A program made the translations under genes and the position numbers. From assembly GCF_022524485.1 (NCBI RefSeq), contig NZ_JAKXMK010000038.1, positions 1 to 64,000 on the forward strand: a DNA stretch of 64,000 bases. The letters are read 5' to 3'. Under the pieces are notes generated by a model. It was not told where the DNA came from, searched no databases, and worked only from the letters and a program-made list of their open reading frames with translations. This stretch comes from Pseudonocardia alaniniphila. GTDB lineage: Bacteria; Actinomycetota; Actinomycetes; Mycobacteriales; Pseudonocardiaceae. Below, piece after piece: positions 26,916 to 34,956 of the stretch; the first letter of the stretch is position 1, and the number at the start of each line of letters is the position of its first letter.

Positions 26916-27219
26916 AGTGCCCTCCGCACTTCCGTCAGGTCAGGAACGCTCCGCGTCCAGCAAGCAGGACCGGGCTGTACAGCCTCGGTGGTCTCGGCCA
27001 TGGAAGCGAACGTGCGTGGCGTCGGCACGCGCTGACGACAGCGCCACGTCGATCATCACGACCTTGCGGCCGCGGTGGTCGCGCGCCGCCACCTCGTGTG
27101 CGGCTCCCCTCCCTTCCCCGCACATCAGTCCACGCAGATCGACATCTCGGATCGCCGAGCGGTACCCCGCGAAAGCGCTCGGCGTGATCCGTTCTGTGGA
27201 CGACACGCAGGCGGAGCAC
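26916..27219. other. 304-base gap between P450 and SDR genes
   Basis: No convincing gene is seen. Two overlapping minus-strand frames are arginine-rich and lack family features. There is no ferredoxin gene, which often follows a P450. The gap may hold a separate SDR promoter. Confidence 0.3.
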
Positions 27220-28473
27220 TCACGTCCGCGCCGCCGCAACCGGCACGTCCCATTCCATTGCCAGCTTCTTGAAGCCCCGGGCGAAGAAGATGGTGTCGCG
27301 AACGGCCGAGGCCTCCCCGGCGGCGACCTGGAGTCGAGGCAGCCGCTCGAACAACCGTGGGATCGCCACCTTCAGCTGCAGCCTCGCGAGTGGGGCGCCG
27401 AGGCAGGCGTGGCTTCCCTTGCCGAATGCGAGGTGGGCGTTCGCCGAGTTGCGCGTGACATCGAAGACATCCGCGCGCTCGAAGACGTTCTCGTCGCGGT
27501 TGCCCGAGGCCCAGTGCACCATCACACGCGCGCCGGCCGGGATGTGCACCCCGGCGAGGGTGGTGTCGGTGCGCACCGTCCGGAACAAGCCCTGTGCCGG
27601 GGACTCGAACCGCAGGATCTCCTCGACCATGGTCGGAATCCGCTCGGGATCCTGCTGCACGGCGGCAAGTTGGTCCGAGGCGGACAGCAGCGTCACGAGC
27701 CCATTGCCGATTGCGCGAGTTACCGTCACGTGCCCCGCGATGATGAGGTTCATCGGAACCCGCATCGCCTCGATCATCGTGAGAGCCTCACTCCCGGCCA
27801 CACCGGCGCCGAGGAGCCCGGACATCAGGTCCGTGCCCTCACCGCCCGCGCGCTGCTCCAGCGCGTCCATGAAATAGCGCTGCATCGCCACGACGTCCTC
27901 GGCGCAGGCCACCAGTTCCCCGACCGGATCAGTGGCCTGCATGAGGCGCAGCCAGTTGTAGCTCCAGCGGTGCAGCCGGGGGACGTCCTCCCGGGGGACG
28001 CCGAGAATGGCCGTGATCGCCATCATCGGGAGGGGCCACGCGAACCGCTCGATGATGTCGGCGCATCCATCACTCACGAACGCGTCGATCAGCTCGTCGA
28101 CAGCGCGCCGGATGGTGTCCTCCATGTCGGCGATCCGCTTGGGCGTGAACGCCCTGCTCACGAGCAGCCGCAACCGCCGATGGACGTCGCCGTCGCTGTC
28201 GGTCAGGGTCGGTGAGAGCGGCCAACCTCGGGCGAGGGTGTCGAGCACAGGCCTAGGCCATGGCTGCGTCGACGCCCGCACCGCGTTCTCGGACGAGTAC
28301 GTCTCCGGCTCCCGAACGACGATCATCACGTCCTCGTAGCGGCTCACGATCCACAGGTCGTGCTCCGCGTCGTGGAAAACGGGTCTGTCCGCTCGCAACT
28401 GCGAGTAGACGGGATAAGGATCAGCCAGCTGCTCGGGCGCCAGCGGGTCGAACTGAACCGGGCAGGCGTTCAC
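27220..28473 (-). CDS. Cytochrome P450 (bacterial class, CYP) with altered I-helix
   Basis: A 417-residue soluble P450. ExxR is at 285-288 (EEILR) and the heme loop FGKGSHACLG places the thiolate at Cys357. The I-helix reads AGHVTV (246-251): the threonine is kept but the usual acidic residue before it is Val249, so proton delivery to oxygen may differ. GTG 28473 has AAGGAGG upstream. It is downstream of the LysR gene and upstream of the SDR and Mo hydroxylase genes. It would hydroxylate or demethylate an organic substrate; no dedicated ferredoxin or reductase is adjacent. Confidence 0.93.
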   Translation of the reverse strand: MNACPVQFDPLAPEQLADPYPVYSQLRADRPVFHDAEHDLWIVSRYEDVMIVVREPETYSSENAVRASTQPWPRPVLDTLARGWPLSPTLTDSDGDVHRRLRLLVSRAFTPKRIADMEDTIRRAVDELIDAFVSDGCADIIERFAWPLPMMAITAILGVPREDVPRLHRWSYNWLRLMQATDPVGELVACAEDVVAMQRYFMDALEQRAGGEGTDLMSGLLGAGVAGSEALTMIEAMRVPMNLIIAGHVTVTRAIGNGLVTLLSASDQLAAVQQDPERIPTMVEEILRFESPAQGLFRTVRTDTTLAGVHIPAGARVMVHWASGNRDENVFERADVFDVTRNSANAHLAFGKGSHACLGAPLARLQLKVAIPRLFERLPRLQVAAGEASAVRDTIFFARGFKKLAMEWDVPVAAART

Positions 28474-28616
28474 AGCAGTCGCCTCCTTCGAGAATTTACT
28501 TTCACATTGATTGACTGCGCCACAAAAAGGCTACGACGACAACCGTCATTTCCTCGGCAACACTATGCCGATCGAATCAGCACCGGAAATGATTGGCGTC
28601 AATGGACGTCATCATG

Positions 28617-28628
28617 GTCGTCGATGGC
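28617..28628. promoter_or_regulatory. Degenerate copy of the palindrome upstream of the P450 gene
   Basis: GTCGTCGATGGC differs at two positions from the perfect palindrome GTCATCGATGAC found upstream of the LysR gene. It lies about 145 bases before the P450 start, just past the LysR stop. It could be a second LysR site; weak evidence. Confidence 0.3.
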
Positions 28629-28636
28629 ACCGGGGA

Positions 28637-29542
28637 TCACAGCTCATGGGCGAGCGACGTAATCCGGTCGCGAAGCCATTTGTGGGCAAGATCCCCCGTA
28701 TGGCGTGGGTTCCAGTACAAGGCCTCATGGATTGTCCGCAGTGGTAACGGGCACTCGACGATGCGCAGCCGGGCCGCCGCAGCGAGCGGCTCGGCGAGCC
28801 TTGCGTACGTGAGGCTGGCGAGGCGGGTGCCGGCGACGAGGAACGGCGCAACGACGAAGCCCTGTGTGGTGACCTCGACCGAGAGGTGCACGCCCATCCT
28901 TTCGAGATCGGTGTCGGCGATCGGCAAGACGCTCCCCCCACTGAAGGCGACGTAGCGCAGCTCAGCGAGCTCGTCCGCCGTCACCGCGTCACCGACCTCA
29001 GGGTTGTCACGGTCGACGACCAGGACGTGCCGATCGGTGAACAGCGGTGTGTGCGGGAAGGCCAACCGGTTCTCCGTGAGCTCGGTGGGGACGATGATCA
29101 TGTCGACCTCGCCTCGACGGAGCTGGTCGGCGAAGCCTGCCTCCACCGGCTTGACGCTGATGCGCACGTGCGGAGCCTCGTCGGTGATCGCGCCGAACAG
29201 CGGCCGGAGCAGCACCATCGTGACGTAGTCGGCAGCGACGATCGTGAACGCGGCCCGGTCCGTTCTCGGGTCGAAGGCACGTGAGCGAACCAGCACCGCC
29301 TCCGCAGCAGCCAGCGCCTCCCGCACCGGCCCGACCAACGACTCGGCGAGCGGGGTAGGCATCAGTTGCCGTCCCTGCCGGACCAGGAGTTGGTCGTCGA
29401 AGTGCTTGCGCAACCGCGCCAAGGACGCACTCATCGCAGGCTGGCCGACCGATGTCCGTTCGGCCGCGCGCGTGACGTTGCGTTCGGAAAGCAGCGCGTC
29501 GAGCGCGATGAGGAGATTGAGATCAACGCTCGACAGACCCAT
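28637..29542 (-). CDS. LysR family regulator (NodD-like)
   Basis: A 301-residue LysR-type regulator. The N-terminal winged helix is clear (LNLLIALDALLSERNVTRAAERTSVGQ...MSASLARLRKHF), and the C-terminal 200 residues are the periplasmic-binding-fold sensor with ITDEAPHVRISV and EVDMIIVP, close to the NodD/NahR style that senses aromatic compounds. ATG 29542 is chosen over 29572 because GGAGG lies 10 bases before it. It leads the minus-strand set with the P450 163 bases downstream and likely controls it (inference). Confidence 0.9.
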   Translation of the reverse strand: MGLSSVDLNLLIALDALLSERNVTRAAERTSVGQPAMSASLARLRKHFDDQLLVRQGRQLMPTPLAESLVGPVREALAAAEAVLVRSRAFDPRTDRAAFTIVAADYVTMVLLRPLFGAITDEAPHVRISVKPVEAGFADQLRRGEVDMIIVPTELTENRLAFPHTPLFTDRHVLVVDRDNPEVGDAVTADELAELRYVAFSGGSVLPIADTDLERMGVHLSVEVTTQGFVVAPFLVAGTRLASLTYARLAEPLAAAARLRIVECPLPLRTIHEALYWNPRHTGDLAHKWLRDRITSLAHEL

Positions 29543-30093
29543 GCCGACAAAACCTCCAAACATCATTGTCATCGATGACCGCCATTAGAACAAATCAGTC
29601 ACGACGATATCACCCAGCGCCGGTACGTCCGGCGAGATCGATTTCGCCGGATGAATGGGCTCGACTCGAATATCGAATACGACCGCGAGGCAGCTCCCTG
29701 GCCGATTGACACCACCGGCGCGGTGTTCCGGATCGCGTGGCCTTCCCGCCGATGCGGCGCAGGCTGTGGCCGCCGCCGTGGTGACGGCCGACCAGCGCGG
29801 CATCGGCTCGCACAGGCTGATGCCGGCCACCTCCTTCGAAGCATCCATGCCCCGCCCCGCGGCCGATCGCCCGCGGCGCCACGGGGCCATATCCGCAGGT
29901 CAACGCAAGATCGCTGCAATCAGTTCGCGTCGGTCCCCGACCGTGACGTCCCGCCTGTCACATTCGGGCCGCCTGCGGAGTCCTAGGGGTGGGCATCGAT
30001 CCCGATCGGCAGCGCCGAAGCCGGCGCTGCCGAAGGACGGCACGGGCGGGTTGCGCAGCGACGGTGCGCCGGCTCGGGAAGGGGGCATGGGGA
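29543..30093. other. 551-base divergent intergenic region
   Basis: It lies between the leftward LysR gene and the rightward cytochrome b gene. It holds the palindrome at 29568. Frames on both strands were read; none shows a known family or a good start. A minus-strand frame at 29585-29845 ends in a hydrophobic, protein-like stretch (ALGDIVVTDLF) and could be a decayed gene. Confidence 0.3.
29568..29579. promoter_or_regulatory. Perfect palindrome upstream of the LysR gene
   Basis: GTCATCGATGAC is self-complementary and sits 26 bases upstream of the LysR start codon. LysR proteins commonly bind a dyad near their own promoter. Autoregulation is inferred. Confidence 0.45.
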
Positions 30094-31743
30094 ATGAGTA
30101 CGACGTCAACGTCGGCGTCCCGCGGCGGTAGCCGGGCGGCGGGCACTCTCGACGGGCTCGACCAGCGATACCACCCGGCCGCGGGGCTGCGGAGGCAATT
30201 CAACAAGGTCTTCCCGACGCACTGGTCGTTCATGCTCGGCGAGATCGCCTTGTACAGCTTCATCGTGCTGCTGCTGTCCGGCACCTACCTTGCGCTGTTC
30301 TTCGACCCGTCGATGACCGAGGTCGTCTACGACGGTCCGCTGGACAACCTGCGCGGCGTCCACATGTCGCGGGCATACGAGAGCGCCTTGCACATCTCGT
30401 TCGAGGTCCGCGGCGGGCTGTTCATCCGGCAGGTCCACCACTGGGCGGCCCTGCTGTTCATGGCGGCGATGGTCGCCCACATGTGCCGCATTTTCTTCAC
30501 CGGCGCCTTTCGCAAGCCGCGCGAGGCGACCTGGGTGATCGGCGTGCTGTTGATGCTGCTGGGCTTCTTCGAGGGGCTGACCGGCTACACGTTGCCCGAC
30601 GACCTGCTGTCCGGCACCGGCCTGCGAATCGTCTCGGGAATCACGATGACGGTTCCGGTGATCGGGACATGGGCCCACTGGTTGCTGTTCGGTGGCGAGT
30701 TCCCCGGCCACGAAGTGATCCCGCGGTTCTACATCCTGCACGTGCTGCTCATCCCGGGCATCCTGCTGGCCCTGATCGCGCTGCACGTCGGGCTGGTGTG
30801 GTTCCAGAAGCACACCCACTTCCCGGGCCCCGGCCGCACCGAGCGCAACGTGGTGGGCGTGCGGATCCTGCCAGGGTTCGCCGCGAAGGGGGGCGCGTTC
30901 TTCGCGGTCACCGTCGGCGTGATCGCCATCATGGGCGGGGTCTTCCAGATCAATCCGATCTGGAACTTCGGCCCCTACAACCCGGCGCACGTCTCGGCCG
31001 GCTCGCAGCCCGACTGGTACGTCCTCTTCACCGAAGGGATGGCCCGCATCTTCCCCCCGTGGGAGCTCTCGCTCGGGAACTACACGATCCCGTCGGCGTT
31101 CTGGGGTACGGCGGCCTTCCTGCCGCTGCTGTTCATCATCGCCGCCATCTATCCCTGGGTAGAGCGGCGATTCACGAAGGACGACGCGCTGCACAACCTG
31201 CTGCAGCGCCCGAGGGACGTCCCCGTGCGCACGTCGCTTGGCGTCATGGGCATCTCGTTCTACGCCGTTCTCGTGCTCAGCGCCAGCAACGACCTGATCG
31301 CCTATTTCTTCGACATCTCGCTCAACGCCACCACCTGGGCAGGCCGGATCGGGGTGCTGGTCGTCCCACCGATCGCCTACTACGTGACCTACCGGATCTG
31401 CATCGGGCTGCAACGCTCCGACCGCGCGGTGCTCGAACACGGCATCGAGACCGGCATCATCCGCCGCCTGCCACACGGCGAGTTCATCGAGGTCCACCAG
31501 CCGCTCAACGGGGTCGACGCGCACGGCCACCCGATCCCGCTGGCCTACCAGGGCGCCCCGGTGCCCAAGCGGGTGAATCAACTCGGTCTGGGAGGCGCGC
31601 CCGTGCCCGGGTCACTGCTCACACCCGACCCGCCCGAGCAGACCGCGGCCCTGGAACAGTCTCGGGCGAAGAGGATCGCTATCGCGAACGGCGAGGTGGT
31701 GACGGCTGCGCGCGCGAGCGATGGGGATCGTCCTCATGCCTGA
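30094..31743 (+). CDS. Orphan cytochrome b subunit of a bc1-type complex (QcrB-like)
   Basis: A 549-residue membrane protein of the actinobacterial QcrB type. Heme ligands are visible as a His pair in [16 protein letters not shown] and another in [16 protein letters not shown]; the Qo-site PEWY equivalent appears as PDWY near residue 308. Eight or more membrane helices are present, with a long soluble C-terminal tail as in actinobacterial QcrB. In the standard operon it lies with qcrC and qcrA, but neither is near, so this is an extra copy. ATG 30094 follows a GGGAAGGGGG stretch. Quinol oxidation within an alternative complex is likely; partners must be elsewhere. Confidence 0.92.
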   Translation: MSTTSTSASRGGSRAAGTLDGLDQRYHPAAGLRRQFNKVFPTHWSFMLGEIALYSFIVLLLSGTYLALFFDPSMTEVVYDGPLDNLRGVHMSRAYESALHISFEVRGGLFIRQVHHWAALLFMAAMVAHMCRIFFTGAFRKPREATWVIGVLLMLLGFFEGLTGYTLPDDLLSGTGLRIVSGITMTVPVIGTWAHWLLFGGEFPGHEVIPRFYILHVLLIPGILLALIALHVGLVWFQKHTHFPGPGRTERNVVGVRILPGFAAKGGAFFAVTVGVIAIMGGVFQINPIWNFGPYNPAHVSAGSQPDWYVLFTEGMARIFPPWELSLGNYTIPSAFWGTAAFLPLLFIIAAIYPWVERRFTKDDALHNLLQRPRDVPVRTSLGVMGISFYAVLVLSASNDLIAYFFDISLNATTWAGRIGVLVVPPIAYYVTYRICIGLQRSDRAVLEHGIETGIIRRLPHGEFIEVHQPLNGVDAHGHPIPLAYQGAPVPKRVNQLGLGGAPVPGSLLTPDPPEQTAALEQSRAKRIAIANGEVVTAARASDGDRPHA

Positions 31744-32262
31744 CGTCATCACCGCGCCCTGACGCCGAGAGCCTGGACGTCAACGACAGAGAACTCACGT
31801 TCAACGGGCTTGGCTCCTGGGGCGATCGAGCAAGATCGCCTCACGGCCGTGCCGGGTGAGTCCATGCCGTGAACGAGCGCCTCGGGCGCAGGCTTCTGGC
31901 GCGCACCGGCGCCACCACCGACCCGGCGGACGGGCGTACCCGAGTATCTGCTGCGCGGGTGAGCAGTTCCAGCGAGCCGTGTGACGTTCCCCCGCTGCCA
32001 TCGACTACCTGACGTGTGCCTACGACCAGCAGGGACAGGCTGGAATCGGGCCCCGTCCCTATATTCGAAGACATAGCCCACGCCACGCTCACCGACTTGC
32101 TGGCAATGGCGGATCCACATCCGGCGCTGGGCGCTGAGCGAAGGATGGGCGTCGGACTGCACCAGGACGGCGGCCCGTGCGTCCGCTCGCGGCTCAACGA
32201 CCCGCGCCACCCTTCGGGCCGCCGTCCCTCTGTGTTCAAAAGGTCGGAAAAAGGACTGGACC
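31744..32262. other. 519-base gap before the aldehyde dehydrogenase, with one direct-repeat copy
   Basis: No gene is convincing. It contains the left copy of a 23-base direct repeat at 32020-32042. A minus-strand frame runs through most of it but has no family features. The region may be remnant sequence of a past insertion. Confidence 0.35.
32020..32042. repeat. 23-base direct repeat, left copy
   Basis: The 23 bases are identical to 33802-33824 in the same orientation and differ outside. The two copies bracket the aldehyde dehydrogenase gene, 1.78 kb apart. No transposase is found, so origin as insertion scars or recombination sites is open. Confidence 0.85.
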
Positions 32263-33639
32263 GTGAGTTTTGCTACGATCAACCCCGCGACCGGCAAATT
32301 CGTGAAGGACTTCCCGCTGCAGTCGAACGAGGAAATCTTTGCGGCGCTGGGCGCCGCGGACGAGCGTTATCGCGAGGACTGGAAATTCAGGCCGGTGGCG
32401 GATCGGGCCCGGATCGTCGGCCGTGCCGCCCAGATCCTGCGCGAGAAGCGGGATGAATATGCAGGATACCTCACCCTGGAAATGGGTAAGGTCACCCGCT
32501 TCGCCTATATCGAGGTCGATCTTGTCGCAGACATCCTCGATTATTACGCCGAACACGGGGAACGGTTCCTTGCGGCGGAGTCGCTGCCGGAAGAGCCTGG
32601 CGCGACGGTGGTGTCCGAACCCATCGGCGTCATTCTGGCCATCGAGCCCTGGAACTTCCCCTATTACCAGCTGGCCCGCGTCGTCGCACCCCAGCTCGTA
32701 GCGGGCAACGTGGTCATGCTGAAGCACGCCCAGAACGTGCCACAGTGCGCACTCGCCTTCGCACGACTGTTCGTGGAAGCGGAGGCTCCGGAGGGTGTCT
32801 ACACCAATCTCTTCTGCAGCATTGAGCAAATCGCCAACCTGATCGACGATTTCCGCGTGCGCGGCGTCGCGCTGACCGGCAGCGAGAGGGCGGGGGCTTC
32901 TGTCGGCGAACGCGCCGGGCGCAATCTCAAGAAAGTGGTCCTCGAATTGGGGGGAAGTGATCCCGCCCTCATCCTGGAAGGCGCGTCTCTCGAGCACGCG
33001 GTCGAGCAAACCGTGATGGGTCGCACTTTCAACTCGGGACAGGGCTGCGTCAACATCAAGCGTGTGATCGTGGTGGGCAAGGAACGGGGCAAGGAGATGC
33101 TAGCCGCCTTGACGGAGCGATTCGCGGCGATCCAGGTGGGCGACCCCACGGACGAGACCACGCTGCTCGGCCCCATGGCCAGCGAACGCGGCTTGGATGG
33201 ACTGCTCAGGCAGGTCGAGGACGCCAAGGCCGCAGGCGCGAAGATCGCGTATGGCGGCAAGCGCGTCGACCGCCCCGGGTTCTACGTCGAGCCAACGATT
33301 ATCACGGAGATCGCCGAGGACAACCCGCTTTACCAGCAAGAGGCCTTCGGCCCGGTGCTGTCCTTCTACGTCGTGGACAGCGAGCGAGAGGCGATCGAAT
33401 TGGCCAATGCTACGCGTTACGGCCTGGGCGCGTACGTCTTCGACGAAGATGTCGAACGCGCCAAGCAGGCCGCCTCTCACATCGAGTCCGGCATGGTTTA
33501 CATCAATTCGTGCTTCGTCGACTCGCCACGCCTTCCTTTTGGTGGTGTCAAGAACTCCGGATTCGGGCGCGAGCTGTCGAAATTGGGCATCGGCGAATTC
33601 GTGAACCGCAAGCTGCTGCGGGTCTCCGACCCGGTCTGA
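32263..33639 (+). CDS. NAD(P)-dependent aldehyde dehydrogenase (succinate-semialdehyde dehydrogenase-like), probably acquired
   Basis: A 458-residue aldehyde dehydrogenase. Catalytic Cys262 lies in NSGQGCVNIKR, the general base Glu228 in LELGGSDP, and Asn131 in PWNFP. It resembles the short SSADH-type (SAD/YneI) group. GTG 32263 has AAAGGA upstream. Codon use is clearly more relaxed than that of neighbours (ATT, TAT, GAT, AAT and TTT codons are common), and the gene lies between two 23-base direct repeats. That suggests recent transfer, possibly from a proteobacterium. It stands alone, with a hairpin 70 bases after its stop. Confidence 0.92.
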   Translation: MSFATINPATGKFVKDFPLQSNEEIFAALGAADERYREDWKFRPVADRARIVGRAAQILREKRDEYAGYLTLEMGKVTRFAYIEVDLVADILDYYAEHGERFLAAESLPEEPGATVVSEPIGVILAIEPWNFPYYQLARVVAPQLVAGNVVMLKHAQNVPQCALAFARLFVEAEAPEGVYTNLFCSIEQIANLIDDFRVRGVALTGSERAGASVGERAGRNLKKVVLELGGSDPALILEGASLEHAVEQTVMGRTFNSGQGCVNIKRVIVVGKERGKEMLAALTERFAAIQVGDPTDETTLLGPMASERGLDGLLRQVEDAKAAGAKIAYGGKRVDRPGFYVEPTIITEIAEDNPLYQQEAFGPVLSFYVVDSEREAIELANATRYGLGAYVFDEDVERAKQAASHIESGMVYINSCFVDSPRLPFGGVKNSGFGRELSKLGIGEFVNRKLLRVSDPV

Positions 33640-33707
33640 GAAGCCATCCGTCAGTGAAAGTGGTCGCCGACAGCGAAGGTCGACACGTAGCTACTGACCC
33701 CTGACTG

Positions 33708-33751
33708 GGCTCGGGTCGCCAGGACGACGCTTTGCTCCGGCGGCCCGAGCC
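33708..33751 (+). terminator. Hairpin after the aldehyde dehydrogenase gene
   Basis: Arms of 13 bases (33708-33720 and 33739-33751) pair with one G-T position around an 18-base loop. It begins 68 bases after the stop. It may terminate the aldehyde dehydrogenase transcript, or be part of a structured element end; no T run follows. Confidence 0.5.
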
Positions 33752-33801
33752 GGTAAGAGGTGTCCACGATCAAACCGTGGCGAACGACTTGAGTCAGGAT
33801 G

Positions 33802-33824
33802 CTACGACCAGCAGGGACAGGCTG
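33802..33824. repeat. 23-base direct repeat, right copy
   Basis: Identical to 32020-32042 in the same orientation, 163 bases after the aldehyde dehydrogenase stop. See the left copy for interpretation. Confidence 0.85.
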
Positions 33825-34044
33825 TGAACCGTGACCGGGTGCAATAGTCGTGAGGGCCCTCGTACCGCCTCGCCGGGCGTTCTGAGGTGCCGATACGGCA
33901 CGCGGCCCTGCAGGGAGGCCGGGTGTCGGGCTACGCCAGGAAGGTGGGCCGCGAGCGTCTCCCGCTCATCCGATGGAACCACGTCTCTGTGCGAGTAATG
34001 GCCGGGTCGTGAGGCTCGGCAGACAACGTAGAGAGAGGCAGGGT

Positions 34045-34956
34045 ATGCGCTTCGCCATCGCCATTCCGCAGTTCGCCACCGACCCGCGAGAGGTGCGTCG
34101 CTTTCTGGGTCGTGTCGAGGAGCTGGGTTTCGACGGCGCGTGGACGCAGGAGCAGATCATCGGCAGCAAGTCGGCGATCGGTAGCAAACCTGTGATCAGC
34201 CCGCTCGAGCTGCTCGCCTATGCCGCGGCCTGCACGGAGCGGATCCGGCTGGGGTGCGCCGTGTTCGTGACACCGCTACGCAACCCGGTGCACCTGGCCA
34301 AGAGCATCACCTCGCTGGACCAGCTCAGCGGCGGCCGGATCGACGTCGGCGTAGGTATCGGCGGCCAGAACCAGCCGTTCGCGGCTTTCGACTCGAGTCC
34401 GGAGCATCTGGTCACCCGCTTCACCGAGGGCCTGGACCTGATGAAGCGGTTGTGGACCGAGCCGGCGGTCACCTTCGACAGCCAGTTCTGGCAGCTCGTC
34501 AACGCGCCGATGGAGCCGAAGCCGGTGCAGCGGCCGCACCCGCCGATCTGGTTCGGCGCCAACCACCCGAAGGCAGTCCGACGCGCGGTCGAGCTGGGCG
34601 ACGGTTTCATCGGTGCCGGATCCTCGACCACAGCCCGGTTCGTGGATCTGGTCAAGATAGTTCGCGAGGCCAAAGACGAACTCGACCGCCCCGACTTCAC
34701 GATCGCCAAGCGGGTCTACGTGGCCCTCGACGACAACGTCGATCGCGCCCGCACCCGCACCGGCGAGGTACTGGACTCCTTCTACAACCGTGGCGACATC
34801 ACCTCAGTCGCGGTCTATGGTCCCGCGCACGATGTGGTCCGCGGACTACGCGAGGTCGCCGACGCGGGCGCGGAAACCATCGTGCTCAACCCGATGTTCG
34901 ACGAGTACGAGCAGCTGGAGCAGCTGAAGGCTGAGGTGATCCCGCAACTGAGCTAG
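34045..34956 (+). CDS. LLM-class F420/FMN-dependent oxidoreductase
   Basis: A 303-residue luciferase-like monooxygenase-fold protein. MRFAIAIPQF, the conserved SITSLDQLSGGRIDVGVGIG segment around residues 90-110 and PHPPIWFGANHPKAVRRA are typical. In actinomycetes many of these use coenzyme F420 in place of FMN; which one applies here is not decided. ATG 34045 has an AGAGAGAGGCAGGG run upstream. Its stop shares bases with the stop of the convergent transketolase gene, so the two have no intergenic space. Substrate unknown. Confidence 0.88.
   Translation: MRFAIAIPQFATDPREVRRFLGRVEELGFDGAWTQEQIIGSKSAIGSKPVISPLELLAYAAACTERIRLGCAVFVTPLRNPVHLAKSITSLDQLSGGRIDVGVGIGGQNQPFAAFDSSPEHLVTRFTEGLDLMKRLWTEPAVTFDSQFWQLVNAPMEPKPVQRPHPPIWFGANHPKAVRRAVELGDGFIGAGSSTTARFVDLVKIVREAKDELDRPDFTIAKRVYVALDDNVDRARTRTGEVLDSFYNRGDITSVAVYGPAHDVVRGLREVADAGAETIVLNPMFDEYEQLEQLKAEVIPQLS

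Larger units (their letters stand above)
33640..34044. other. 405-base gap after the aldehyde dehydrogenase
   Basis: It contains a strong hairpin at 33708-33751 and the right direct-repeat copy at 33802-33824. The rest encodes nothing recognisable, although a plus-strand stretch after the repeat (about 33900-33975) looks like a fragment of a former gene. Confidence 0.35.

Noticed and set aside
26935-27219. Ferredoxin gene next to the P450
   Set aside because: No frame here contains the cysteine pattern of a [3Fe-4S] or [4Fe-4S] ferredoxin.
29585-29845. Small minus-strand gene upstream of the LysR gene
   Set aside because: The frame is partly protein-like but has no good ribosome site, no family and overlaps a likely regulatory region.
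30106-31581. A 491-residue open frame antisense to the cytochrome b gene
   Set aside because: It is rich in Asp, His, Gln and Arg because it reads membrane-helix codons backwards; no features of its own.
31855-33975. Insertion sequence around the aldehyde dehydrogenase gene
   Set aside because: Direct repeats and a hairpin are present, but no transposase and no terminal inverted repeats could be found, so only repeats are annotated.
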